Shown here: positions 1 through 9,927 of the stretch, piece after piece
Numbering within the stretch: the first letter of the stretch is position 1
Layout: the number at the start of each line of letters is the position of its first letter
Source: a bacterium
GTDB taxonomy: Bacteria; Pseudomonadota; Alphaproteobacteria; Rs-D84
Direction: 5' to 3'
Assembly (NCBI GenBank): GCA_014803525.1
Contig: JAAVBP010000005.1
Coordinates: forward strand, 1 to 64,000
DNA length: 64,000 bases
Program-made: the position numbers and the translations under genes
Notes under the pieces: generated by a model
The model's input: the letters and a program-made list of their open reading frames with translations, nothing else
Database searches by the model: none
What the model was told of the DNA's origin: nothing

Positions 1-60
1 CTCGCACCGGGCGTCACCCGATGCATTGAATATTATATCGGATTGTTTTTGGAAAAGCAA
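1..60 (-). ncRNA. structured leader RNA copy E, 5' end only (promoter plus first hairpin)
   Basis: aagcaa(55-60)-17-attata(32-37) = TTGCTT-17-TATAAT on minus; hairpin 4-24; the rest is beyond the left edge. Confidence 0.65.
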
Positions 61-69
61 ATTATTATA

Positions 70-237
70 GCCACCCCCCCGATGGCATTCGCCATCATCC
101 CCCCCCCGCAGTCCACCCACAAAAACATTCGTTTTTGCGGGGCCCAGAAACGGCGGTGGGAATTAGTACGTTCACAGCTCGGGCTAATGCCCCCCGCCCG
201 GGCGGGGGCTGGCGTGTGAAACACGACTGGGGGTGGC
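70..237. mobile_element. 168-bp non-autonomous relative of the queH element
   Basis: Same TIR type (gccacccccc...gggggtggc) and shared core 'cacccacaaaaacattcgtttttgcggggccc.gaaacggcggtgggaatt'. Confidence 0.6.
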
Positions 238-348
238 CAATATTTACTGGATTGCCACGCCCTGTGGACTCGCAATGACAGTAAAGATAACTTTTTCACT
301 CTCTCACTATTAACTGTTTCACTAAAAAAACGCCCGATTGGGCGATTT

Positions 349-1083
349 TTATTCAACTGATTTCCACGTACATATGACCGACGCATGTTCGTTATTATCG
401 TCGGTACGGATTTTGTGATGCGATATATTGCCATCAATCGCAACGTCCACAAAAACCTGTGGCGTGGTGGGGCTGATTTCCTTTTTAAAGTTTAATTCTA
501 TGCGACGCAACATGTGCGCATTACGATATTCGTATCCGACACTTTCGGTTGCCCATACGGCGTATACCGCATTATTTATATGCTGATTTACATCGATATC
601 ATCAAAACGACATTTGAACGTATGCGTCTTTTGCGCGTCAAAATCCGCAAACTTATCAAACGCACGATCCCATGCGCGACATTCATTTACCATCCATCGT
701 GGCAAGTTTTCATCTAATCGCAACGGACGACGACGCGCAATATCAATCAATACCCATTGTGATGTTGCGCGTACCAACAAACGACCATCAGATCCACGAA
801 TTTCAAAATCACGCGTGGCACGCAATGCATCCTGGCACGACGGCCAGGTAGAGATTTCAATCTCTTCCAATTCGGTTGGCATTTCGATTATATCGACCAA
901 GTAATGTGTCACAACCCATGCAAAACCATGCGCCTGGCAGAATTTATAACCGACACCCAATATTTCAGCATGCCGGTCACCCATTCCCTGCAATTCATTC
1001 ATTAATATCAGTGGTCGCATGTTGCCATATCGGTCACACTGATACGCCTGCAGACGACGTTTCACAATCAGTTTTCCGTCCAT
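349..1083 (-). CDS. acyl-ACP thioesterase-like (hotdog fold) protein
   Basis: ORF of 244 aa; double-hotdog layout with 'DIDVNQHINNAVYAVWATE' catalytic-type motif. Confidence 0.8.
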   Translation of the reverse strand: MDGKLIVKRRLQAYQCDRYGNMRPLILMNELQGMGDRHAEILGVGYKFCQAHGFAWVVTHYLVDIIEMPTELEEIEISTWPSCQDALRATRDFEIRGSDGRLLVRATSQWVLIDIARRRPLRLDENLPRWMVNECRAWDRAFDKFADFDAQKTHTFKCRFDDIDVNQHINNAVYAVWATESVGYEYRNAHMLRRIELNFKKEISPTTPQVFVDVAIDGNISHHKIRTDDNNEHASVICTWKSVE

Positions 1084-1084
1084 A

Positions 1085-3487
1085 TTACTTCACCATTTCT
1101 GCAACAACGAAATCAACCGTGTCACCCGCGGCCGTGATATTCAGTGCGCGCGCACCGGATTTTATAACACCGAACAGCGATTCTGGTGTACCGGCCGGAA
1201 CGGTTAATAATTCCAGTTTGGCGCCGTTGCCAACCTGGCGCGTTGTACGCAAGCCGCGTACAGCCTTTATAACATCCTGGGCAATCTGCATGTCGGCCGT
1301 ATCGGTATCGCGGGCGCTATCGACCGCCGGATATGATGTCAGGTGCAATGTTTCGCCACCTTCAAAATCTTTATATATTTTCTGCCACAATTCTTCGGTC
1401 AGGAACGGGATAAACGGTGCATACAATCCGATGATTGCACGCAGCACTTCAAACAGCGTCCACTGGGCCGACAATTTGGAATCCGCACCGTAATTTTCCG
1501 GCGACCAGAAACGGTCTTTGATATATTCCAAATACTGGTCACAGAATACATCGTAAAAGAACGTATCAATCGCCGCACGAGAATTATAGTTATCGTATTT
1601 ATCCAAATTACGACGCACATCGGCAATGGCCGTATTCAATTCACGCAAAACCCAACGGTCTTCGATAAAGCGGTCCGATATCGCGACCGGCGCGGCAGAC
1701 GACGGGTCAAAATCATTCAGATTCATCAAAACATACTTTGATGCATTCCACAGCTTGGTCAGCAATTTGCTGCCACGCTTAACCTCGTCATCACTGTATC
1801 TGATGTCCGTACCAATGGGTGCCGTCGCAATCCAATAACGCAATGCGTCTGTACCGAATTTTTCAACAGTATCCAACGGGTCTGTACCGTTGCCCTTGGT
1901 CTTGGACATTTTCTGACCCTTAGAATCACGAACCAATCCATGCAGGTTAACAGTTTTAAACGGAACATCGCCCATGATGTACATCCCCATCATTACCATA
2001 CGCGCAACCCAGAAGAATATAATATCTGGGCCGGTGTACAATAAATCTGTTGGATAATACTTTTCCAATTCCGGTGTTTTTTCCGGCCACCCCAATGTAG
2101 AGAACGGCCACATACCGGACGAAAACCATGTATCCAAACACGACGCGTCACGCGTTAATTCTTTGCCACCCGATTGCTTAATCGCTTCTTCTTCGGATTC
2201 CGCAACATAGATATTGCCATCGGCGTCATACCATGCCGGAATCTGATGCCCCCACCACAACTGGCGCGAAATCGACCATTCATGAATGTCACGCATCCAC
2301 GACATAAACAGGTTATATCTGTGTTCCGGCATGAATTTAATTTTGCCCTGCTCTACAGCAGCAATAACCGGTTCTGCCAATTTTTTCGCATCAACAAACC
2401 ATTCGTCGCGAACCATGTATTCAACAACAACGCCACCGCGTTCGGAATATGGTGTCGGGATGACTTTGTCATCAATTTTTATCAAGAGATTCGCCGCATC
2501 CAAATCCTTGATAATTTCGGCGCGTGCGGTAAATCTGTCCATGCCGCGATATTTTTCCGGCACAACGTCAATATCCAACATCTTGGCATCGTTCGTCAAA
2601 ACGCAAACCACCGGCAGATTGTGACGCAGACCAACTTCCCAGTCGTCTTTGTCATGTGCAGGCGTGATTTTAACGGCACCAGTACCCTTTTCAGGGTCGG
2701 CGTGAACGTCCGCAATAACCGGAATTTCAATATCGGTCAATGGTATAATTGCGGTCCGGCCAATCAGATGTTTTAACTTTTCATTTTCAGGATGAATTGC
2801 AATCGCCTGGTCACCAAACAATGTCTCTGGTCTGGTTGTTGCAACCTCTATATACCCACCATCTTTTAACGGATATTTGAAATAATAAAACTTACCCTTT
2901 TCATCGCGTACATCAACTTCCAAATCCGAAATAGACGTCTGTTGTTTTGGGCACCAGTTTACCAGACGACGCGCCTTGTATATCAAGCCCTCGTTATACA
3001 TTTTAACGAACATTTTGATAACCGCGCGTGACAGGCCTTCGTCCATGGTGAAACGCTGACGCGACCACGCCGGGGTTGTGCCCAGTGTGTGCAACTGATT
3101 TATAATCTGGCCGCCCTTGTCCGCCTTGTACGCCCATGCAGCGTCCAGTAATTCAGGTTTGGTTAATGCACGCGGATTTATTCCACGTTTGGATAAATCT
3201 TTTTCCACCATTAACTGCATCGCAATTGACGCATGGTCGGTACCGGGTTGCCACAAAACATCATAACCCGCCATACGTTTATAACGACACACAATATCGG
3301 TCAAAACATTATCCAACGCATGCCCCATGTGCAAATTACCCGTCACGTTTGGCGGCGGCATCATAATGCAAAATGCTGGCTTGTCAGATTTTACATCGTT
3401 TTCCCAAAAACTGTTAGAATCCCAGAATTGCTGAATCCGGGTTTCTATTTCACGCGCGTTAATGTTTTTGCCGAGTTCAATATTCAT
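1085..3487 (-). CDS. valS: valyl-tRNA synthetase, short form
   Basis: 800 aa; 'PPPNVTGNLHMGHAL', 'GTDHASIAMQ', 'KMSKTKGN' motifs; lacks a long C-terminal coiled coil. Confidence 0.96.
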   Translation of the reverse strand: MNIELGKNINAREIETRIQQFWDSNSFWENDVKSDKPAFCIMMPPPNVTGNLHMGHALDNVLTDIVCRYKRMAGYDVLWQPGTDHASIAMQLMVEKDLSKRGINPRALTKPELLDAAWAYKADKGGQIINQLHTLGTTPAWSRQRFTMDEGLSRAVIKMFVKMYNEGLIYKARRLVNWCPKQQTSISDLEVDVRDEKGKFYYFKYPLKDGGYIEVATTRPETLFGDQAIAIHPENEKLKHLIGRTAIIPLTDIEIPVIADVHADPEKGTGAVKITPAHDKDDWEVGLRHNLPVVCVLTNDAKMLDIDVVPEKYRGMDRFTARAEIIKDLDAANLLIKIDDKVIPTPYSERGGVVVEYMVRDEWFVDAKKLAEPVIAAVEQGKIKFMPEHRYNLFMSWMRDIHEWSISRQLWWGHQIPAWYDADGNIYVAESEEEAIKQSGGKELTRDASCLDTWFSSGMWPFSTLGWPEKTPELEKYYPTDLLYTGPDIIFFWVARMVMMGMYIMGDVPFKTVNLHGLVRDSKGQKMSKTKGNGTDPLDTVEKFGTDALRYWIATAPIGTDIRYSDDEVKRGSKLLTKLWNASKYVLMNLNDFDPSSAAPVAISDRFIEDRWVLRELNTAIADVRRNLDKYDNYNSRAAIDTFFYDVFCDQYLEYIKDRFWSPENYGADSKLSAQWTLFEVLRAIIGLYAPFIPFLTEELWQKIYKDFEGGETLHLTSYPAVDSARDTDTADMQIAQDVIKAVRGLRTTRQVGNGAKLELLTVPAGTPESLFGVIKSGARALNITAAGDTVDFVVAEMVK

Positions 3488-3490
3488 TTC

Positions 3491-4006
3491 TTATTTCCCT
3501 GTGTTCGGTGTCCATTTTGATGTATCAATATCTTTTAATTCCGGAATGTTTTTGGCATCAATTGCGCGCCAATGCTGGGTACGACCAATCGGCCCTATTT
3601 TACCGCGAACGTTTAATTCGCCCGGTGTATCCATCCACATAACAGACGAATAAACCTTGCCAGATGTCGGGTCCATTATTTTACCATCTTCATACCGATT
3701 ATCATCCGCGTCCCATTCCATATCCCAGATAATATCCAGGCCTGCATAATGCGGTGTGCCTTTGACCTTGTCCGCGACCTTTACAGGGTTTGCAATCGTT
3801 TCTGTTATTTTGCCATTCGCATCATACAATGCAACAATACGACCGGCCAATTCCATATCGTCGTCATCGGCATATTCATACAATGCGACAATCGATTTCG
3901 GTTGGTTTGTTTTATCATCAATCGTCTGATAAAAACCGGCGAGTGGCGCCGCATTTGCCAGTCCAACACTAAGCCCAGCGACAATCGCAACAAATATTTT
4001 TTTCAT
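3491..4006 (-). CDS. DUF2147-type secreted protein
   Basis: Signal peptide MKKIFVAIVAGLSVGLANA; 'GFYQTIDDKTNQPKSIVALYEY' and 'GKIGPIGRTQHWRA' typical of DUF2147; start set at the internal ATG preceded by SD-like sequence. Confidence 0.75.
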   Translation of the reverse strand: MKKIFVAIVAGLSVGLANAAPLAGFYQTIDDKTNQPKSIVALYEYADDDDMELAGRIVALYDANGKITETIANPVKVADKVKGTPHYAGLDIIWDMEWDADDNRYEDGKIMDPTSGKVYSSVMWMDTPGELNVRGKIGPIGRTQHWRAIDAKNIPELKDIDTSKWTPNTGK

Positions 4007-4075
4007 GGCATTCCCCTTTATCAAAAACCAATAATATTCAAATCGTAGCAGAATAAAATCAAAATTCAAGTGCGA

Positions 4076-4795
4076 CTATACCGTGCGCACAACACGACAA
4101 AACGTTACACCGCATACAGATTTGGCGCCCGCCCGCATTAATACACGACGCAATTCTGATAACGTTGCGCCACTGGTATACACATCGTCAACCAACAATA
4201 TTTTACGACCCTTGACCTTATCCGGATTTACGACAGAAAACACACCGCGAATATTTTCATGTCTTTGCTTGGACGTTAAATGTCCCATATCCGGGCGATG
4301 AATTCGATGCACACTGTCAACATCCAATACCACACCCATGACATCCGCAATTGGACGTGCCAGTAATGTTGCCTGATTATAACTTCTGTGGCGCAAGCGT
4401 GCCGTCGCCAGTGGCACCGGCATTACGATATCAAAATCACAATCCACATCACGCAGCGCCCACATCATTGCACGCGACATAAAACGTGCATGTTTTATCC
4501 GGCCACCATGTTTAAACGGCAATACTACACTGCGCGACATTTCTTCATAACGACATGCACTGCGCAGCCACTCTAAATCAAATTCGCCCGCCGCACATAC
4601 CGGACACTGGGCGTTCGGGCCCGCATCATAGACCAACGGATAACCACAACGCGGACATTTCGGATCATCTATCCATTCAAACGCACCAAAGCAATCCGCA
4701 CACAATTCACCATGAACAGACACCGGCGCACCACATACTGGACACGCCGGCGGAAATATAAACTCTATGACTTTGTGAAATGTACGCGCAATCAT
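4076..4795 (-). CDS. ComF family phosphoribosyltransferase-like protein
   Basis: N-terminal CxxC pairs (CPVCGAP, CPRCGYP, CPVCAAG) and PRPP loop 'KILLVDDVYTSGATL'. Confidence 0.92.
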   Translation of the reverse strand: MIARTFHKVIEFIFPPACPVCGAPVSVHGELCADCFGAFEWIDDPKCPRCGYPLVYDAGPNAQCPVCAAGEFDLEWLRSACRYEEMSRSVVLPFKHGGRIKHARFMSRAMMWALRDVDCDFDIVMPVPLATARLRHRSYNQATLLARPIADVMGVVLDVDSVHRIHRPDMGHLTSKQRHENIRGVFSVVNPDKVKGRKILLVDDVYTSGATLSELRRVLMRAGAKSVCGVTFCRVVRTV

Positions 4796-4798
4796 ACC

Positions 4799-6121
4799 CT
4801 ACCACGACATGCTTTTATATGTCTTTTTAGATGTCGTATCGCCGAACATATCCCGCTGTTGCTGATTTAATGTTTCATACAAATCATTTGAAATTATACG
4901 CAACACAAATCCTTCTTCGTCACGTTGGGACAGCACCGGCATTATACGCTGTTCCGACACACCGGTGTCACGTAACACCTGTTCTATAATCGCCAGACGA
5001 CGCGCCGCCAACTTGCGATCATCAGAATTCGTTGTTACACGATTGGGGATTGAAACCTGGATTGCACGCTTTGGATTACTGACCACAATTCCCGCATATT
5101 CGGTCAGCAAATTATAGTTTTCACGCGACAGCGCAGAATCATCGCCACGGAATTTTATTTTTATTTCCAACGGGCGAACACCACCGGCCTCTGACAAATC
5201 GCGTTTAGCTGTAAATCCCTCTATACCGGCAGACATATCACTGGCGACATCAAATCTGTCGTCAACCTGGTACGTAGACAAATGCTTGTTTTCTGATAAA
5301 TACGTTTTACGAAACGCCCGACGCAATTCTGACGGAGACATCGACGCCATATCATCGCGGGCCGCAGCGATACGCGGCGAAGTGTTTTTTTCAACCGCAC
5401 GAACGATAACATCATCCGACGCCATCGGCACAACCATACGACGCAGCGACACCGCATCATCCCGCATATTTGTTGCCATATTATCCGCCGACGCACGGGA
5501 CGCCACACGTGCAACAACGGGCGCATGTTTTTCATCTGCAACCGGTGCGGCAATTACCCGACGCGATTTAACAGCAACCGGTGCCGCACCAACAGATGTA
5601 TCCGCACGACGCTGCAATTCAACCAACCGATCTATTTCCGCATCTAATGCGCCCGTGCGAACCGGCGCATCATCCGCACGCGCAATTAAATTCTTGTTTA
5701 ATTTGGCATCCAAACTTTCTTCGGGCAAATTATAATCTGCACGAACCGTGCGAACCTCATCCGCGGTTGGCATGCGCAGGGGGGCATCACTTTTTGCCCA
5801 CAAATCCGTACTGGGGCGTTGCGGCATTAACACATCCGCAACTGCAATTTTTTCACCCGTATCCACCGGTGCCGTATTTTTCACAGGTGCCGCCGCACGC
5901 GCCACAACCGTTTTTTTCGGCATCGGCGCCGCCGTTACCGCAGGTGCCGGCACATCACCATACAATGCCGCCGCAGATGTTAAGGATTTTGCATCCCCTT
6001 CGCCAAATGCGGTACGCGCAGAAACACCCGCCGCCCCAACATTTACAACGGGCAGACGCGTCCCCCCAATCGCCGGCAATACAACGAAAATCGACAAAAC
6101 AGAAACTGTAATGCGCCGCAT
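4799..6121 (-). CDS. secreted OmpA-C-terminal-like protein with Ala/Arg-rich low-complexity N-terminal half
   Basis: Signal peptide; C-terminal 'IKIKFRGDDSALSRENYNLLTEYAGIVVSNPKRAIQVSIPNR...RKLAARRLAIIEQVL' resembles OmpA domain. Confidence 0.55.
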   Translation of the reverse strand: MRRITVSVLSIFVVLPAIGGTRLPVVNVGAAGVSARTAFGEGDAKSLTSAAALYGDVPAPAVTAAPMPKKTVVARAAAPVKNTAPVDTGEKIAVADVLMPQRPSTDLWAKSDAPLRMPTADEVRTVRADYNLPEESLDAKLNKNLIARADDAPVRTGALDAEIDRLVELQRRADTSVGAAPVAVKSRRVIAAPVADEKHAPVVARVASRASADNMATNMRDDAVSLRRMVVPMASDDVIVRAVEKNTSPRIAAARDDMASMSPSELRRAFRKTYLSENKHLSTYQVDDRFDVASDMSAGIEGFTAKRDLSEAGGVRPLEIKIKFRGDDSALSRENYNLLTEYAGIVVSNPKRAIQVSIPNRVTTNSDDRKLAARRLAIIEQVLRDTGVSEQRIMPVLSQRDEEGFVLRIISNDLYETLNQQQRDMFGDTTSKKTYKSMSW

Positions 6122-6190
6122 ATTCCTTTCCTTATGCATTCATCATAGAACAAATGACGAATCGCAAGCAAGCAGAAAATGCGGCGACGA

Positions 6191-7237
6191 CTATTTTGTT
6201 ATTAAATCAGCAATATTTTCAACGGCCATATTTGGAACATAGGCCTTGGCCGCCATTTTATCCAGACGCGACGGATTATCCAACAATTCACCCAGGGTGG
6301 ATGTCAACCACCGCGGAGTAAACCGTGACTGTTCCACCGCAAAGCCACCACCATTTTTGGCGAACGCCGCAGCGTTGGCCGCCTGGTCCGGATTGATGTT
6401 CAGTGGCACAATTATCGCCGGCCGGCCGACGGTTTGTAATTCTACAACGGTGCTGGCACCACCGCGACTGATTACGATATCGGCATCGGCGATTGTACCC
6501 GCCATATCATGCACGAATGATAACACGTTTGCACGGATCTTGTTATCCGCATAAAATTTTTGCAGGCGCGCAACATTTTCCGGACGCGTTTGATGCGTGA
6601 CAAAGATCTTTTTGTTTTTTATCGCCGCAATTGCACCGGGCACAACATCATCCATAATTTGCGCCCCCAGTGACCCGCCGGTAATAAAGATGCGCCCATC
6701 ATGCAAGAGCGGTGCCGCCGCGCGGGACTTAAAATCATCGCGCACCGGCAGGCCGGTATATACAACATTTGCGCTTGATGTGGCGGGAATACCGGCAACA
6801 TCCGGGAAACTAGTCATCAAAGTCTTAACCCAGCGCATTGTGAATTTATTCGCGCGACCAATGGCCGCATTTTGTTCATGCAAAAACGTCGGTATTTTCC
6901 ACAGGTGCGCGGCAAAGACCGGTGCAACGGACGCATATCCGCCAAACGCCACCATACGATCCGGACGCGAAAATACAAAGCGGAGTGTCAATGCCGCCGC
7001 CGATACACCTATTTTAAACAGCGCATACATTTGCTGTAATTTGCTTTTTGCGCCGACACCAGATGCCCAGATATGCGTGATCCGCGCACCCGCGGGCGCC
7101 CCGCGCGCCACCATATCGCGCACACGCCCATCACATGAAATTGTGATTTTATTCCCGCGTCGGGCAAGTTCCGTCGCCACACTAAGTGCCGGGTACACAT
7201 GCCCGCCTGTTCCACCTGTTGCAATCCATATTTTCAT
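6191..7237 (-). CDS. murG: UDP-GlcNAc:undecaprenyl-PP-MurNAc-pentapeptide GlcNAc transferase
   Basis: 'MKIWIATGGTGGHVYPALSVA' and 'GGASTVVELQTVGRPAIIVPL' motifs. Confidence 0.95.
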   Translation of the reverse strand: MKIWIATGGTGGHVYPALSVATELARRGNKITISCDGRVRDMVARGAPAGARITHIWASGVGAKSKLQQMYALFKIGVSAAALTLRFVFSRPDRMVAFGGYASVAPVFAAHLWKIPTFLHEQNAAIGRANKFTMRWVKTLMTSFPDVAGIPATSSANVVYTGLPVRDDFKSRAAAPLLHDGRIFITGGSLGAQIMDDVVPGAIAAIKNKKIFVTHQTRPENVARLQKFYADNKIRANVLSFVHDMAGTIADADIVISRGGASTVVELQTVGRPAIIVPLNINPDQAANAAAFAKNGGGFAVEQSRFTPRWLTSTLGELLDNPSRLDKMAAKAYVPNMAVENIADLITK

Positions 7238-7253
7238 ATCTATACCCCCGTTA

Positions 7254-8393
7254 TTATTTCCATTTATCTTCGCGCACAATCGCCAATATCATTCCAAACA
7301 GCAAACAGAATGCGACAAACGAACTGCCCCCGTATGATATGAACGGCAGTGTCATCCCCTTGGGCGCAAACAGGTGCAATGTTGTCATCAGATTGATACA
7401 CACCTGGGTTCCGAACAATGCCGCCGCACCACCAGTTGCATAGAACACAAACGTATCGCGCGCATGCGTTGCATCCGTCACCAATCGCTTTAAAACATAC
7501 AGCAATAGGCACAGCAATCCGCACGCAACAATTGCGCCAACATCTTCGGCGATTGCCGCAAAGATAAAGTCTGTATGCGCGTCGGGCAAAGACTGCTTTA
7601 CAAACGCGTCATCACCACTGCCGAGTAATCCCCCATGCTGAATAGACTGAACAGATTGGGTAACCTGATAATTATCACCATCCCCGGTCAGCAATGTCAT
7701 AATACGGCGATGCACGTGCGACATGGTAAAGAACGCCGTCGTAATACCCACCGGAATCAGGCCAACAATTATTGCAAAAAACTTCCACGGAAGACCGGAT
7801 ATAAACAGCATCGCGCACAGCACCGCCAGATACAGCATCGCCGTTCCAACGTCCGGATGCCGAAATATAATCAATAATGTCGGCACAAACACCGCCAAAT
7901 ATGTCCACCAGCTGAGCCATTCCAATTTCCATGCATCGCGCGTTGTGAACATTTTGGATCCAAATTTTTCCGACATCCGCGCCAGAAACCATGCCGTTAA
8001 AATTATAAATCCGGGCTTCATAACATCGGCCGGCATAACGTTAAATCCCATCAGCGACACAAAACGTTTCGACCCCTTGATCACATGCGGCGCAACAACC
8101 GTCACCGGCAACAATAACAATCCCACCGCAACATTTACCCATGCAATTCGCATCACCCATTTTTTGTTCAGCAAACTGACCACAAATAATGTTATCAAAC
8201 CAATCGCATAAAACGGCATTGCCTTGACAATAAAGAAATGCCATGGCTGGCCGATACGTTCGGCGGCAACCGACCCCGCCGACACCATAAACAGCATGCC
8301 AATAAATACCAGCAACAATACACACCCCAGCAGTCTGCGGTCTATTTCAAAATACCAACTGGTTAGTGTACTTTCTTCGCTTCGTTTAAACAT
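7254..8393 (-). CDS. ftsW: FtsW/SEDS peptidoglycan polymerase
   Basis: Polytopic SEDS protein; C-terminal 'GMTLPFISYGGSS' signature; between mraY and murG. Confidence 0.92.
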   Translation of the reverse strand: MFKRSEESTLTSWYFEIDRRLLGCVLLLVFIGMLFMVSAGSVAAERIGQPWHFFIVKAMPFYAIGLITLFVVSLLNKKWVMRIAWVNVAVGLLLLPVTVVAPHVIKGSKRFVSLMGFNVMPADVMKPGFIILTAWFLARMSEKFGSKMFTTRDAWKLEWLSWWTYLAVFVPTLLIIFRHPDVGTAMLYLAVLCAMLFISGLPWKFFAIIVGLIPVGITTAFFTMSHVHRRIMTLLTGDGDNYQVTQSVQSIQHGGLLGSGDDAFVKQSLPDAHTDFIFAAIAEDVGAIVACGLLCLLLYVLKRLVTDATHARDTFVFYATGGAAALFGTQVCINLMTTLHLFAPKGMTLPFISYGGSSFVAFCLLFGMILAIVREDKWK

Positions 8394-8420
8394 GCCGTGC
8401 AACCCCGCCCTATTTTTTAT

Positions 8421-9509
8421 TTATGCAAATTTTAACAGTACCAATGCCAGCCCCGAAAACAGTATGGACAGAACAAAAAAGCGTTCTACGATTTTCGTTT
8501 CACCCCAGCCCAATTCTTCGAAATGATGATGCAGTGGTGCGCGCAGAAACACACGACGCCCCGTGCCGGTTGCGCGACGCGTAATTTTGAACACAACTGT
8601 CTGGATGAATGAAGACAACAATATCAAAACCATCATACCGGCGGCGACACCCATGATAATTTCAGACTTTAACAGCATCGCAACCGTGCCCATAAATCCA
8701 CCGAGCGCCAAAGACCCCACATCCCCCATAAAGATTGCCGCCGGTTTTGCGTTATACCACAAGAACCCCAGTACCGCACCAAACGCCGCCCCCAGAACCG
8801 CATACAATCCCGATGCACCTGGTAAAAATATCACGGTATCCATAAATCCAATGCGTGTCGCACCATACAGCGCCACCACCAACACCAACAACACCGGCAT
8901 ATATAATTTGGCCAACATTCCATCCAAACCATCTGTGATATTTGTTGCATTGGCCGAACCACAGATCACGAAATATGCAAACACAAAGTACAACAACCCC
9001 AACGGTAATATTAACCCAAATGGCAACGCCAATGAATATTCCGGAATATATGGCGGCATTGTTGAATTAATAAGATACGCCAGAACAATTACACACAACC
9101 CTTCCAGTATCAATCGTAATTTTGGCGACAACCCGTTTGAGGCCTTTTTTGATTGACTGGTTACTTTCTTATAATCATCGGCAAAGCCAATCAGACCAAA
9201 CATCATCAATGACGCCAGTGCAATCCATGCAACCTTGCTGTGCCATGGCATAAACAATACAGACGCCACCAAAATCGACACCACCACCAGTGCACCACCC
9301 ATTGTTGGCGTCCCGGCCTTTTTACGATGCGATTCCGGTACATTTTCACTGATCGGCTGACCCTTTTTCTGCCAGCGCCGCATAAACGTAACAAACGGGC
9401 GTCCAACCAGCAACATTATCAAAAATGCCAATCCGAACGCGGCTGCAAACTGGGCCCAACCACCGGCAAAGAAATAAAAACCACGGCTTATTAAAAAATC
9501 AGTCAGCAT
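8421..9509 (-). CDS. mraY: phospho-MurNAc-pentapeptide translocase
   Basis: 'KAGTPTMGGALV', 'NATNITDGLDGMLA', 'FMGDVGSLALGG', 'LRAPLHHHFEELGW'. Confidence 0.97.
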   Translation of the reverse strand: MLTDFLISRGFYFFAGGWAQFAAAFGLAFLIMLLVGRPFVTFMRRWQKKGQPISENVPESHRKKAGTPTMGGALVVVSILVASVLFMPWHSKVAWIALASLMMFGLIGFADDYKKVTSQSKKASNGLSPKLRLILEGLCVIVLAYLINSTMPPYIPEYSLALPFGLILPLGLLYFVFAYFVICGSANATNITDGLDGMLAKLYMPVLLVLVVALYGATRIGFMDTVIFLPGASGLYAVLGAAFGAVLGFLWYNAKPAAIFMGDVGSLALGGFMGTVAMLLKSEIIMGVAAGMMVLILLSSFIQTVVFKITRRATGTGRRVFLRAPLHHHFEELGWGETKIVERFFVLSILFSGLALVLLKFA

Positions 9510-9564
9510 AAAAATCTCCTTCTTATGCTGACCATTTTATCACAAGATTTAAGGAAAATAAATC

Positions 9565-9870
9565 TTATTTAGCAATGCATTCCGTCACAATGTCTTCATC
9601 CAAAATCATTGTCCATGCATCACCCTTGTTCCATAATGTAACCGCCGTATCATTCAATACGCCGTCGTATTTACCGCCCGATGCAGATACAGAATTTACC
9701 AATTCTACCGCATCACCGTTTAAAACAGCGTTGATTTTATCACCATCCGGCGACAGTGTTATTTCGACCGTATATCCACCACACTGTTGTACGATAACAT
9801 CAGATTTTTTATCCGCATCACATGCGGCCAGACCCGCACATACAATTCCCAATACAAATATTTTCTTCAT
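9565..9870 (-). CDS. small putative lipoprotein
   Basis: 'MKKIFVLGIVCAGLAAC' lipobox; 101 aa. Confidence 0.55.
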   Translation of the reverse strand: MKKIFVLGIVCAGLAACDADKKSDVIVQQCGGYTVEITLSPDGDKINAVLNGDAVELVNSVSASGGKYDGVLNDTAVTLWNKGDAWTMILDEDIVTECIAK

Positions 9871-9927
9871 GAATTTGCCCCCATCTTTCTGGGGGCAATT
9901 ATATCACAAAAATACGCCGATTCGAAA

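Noticed and set aside
876-1493. Long ORFs antisense to valS, pnp, recF, metG and other core genes
   Set aside because: Compositional shadow ORFs opposite clearly conserved genes; no RBS or homology support.
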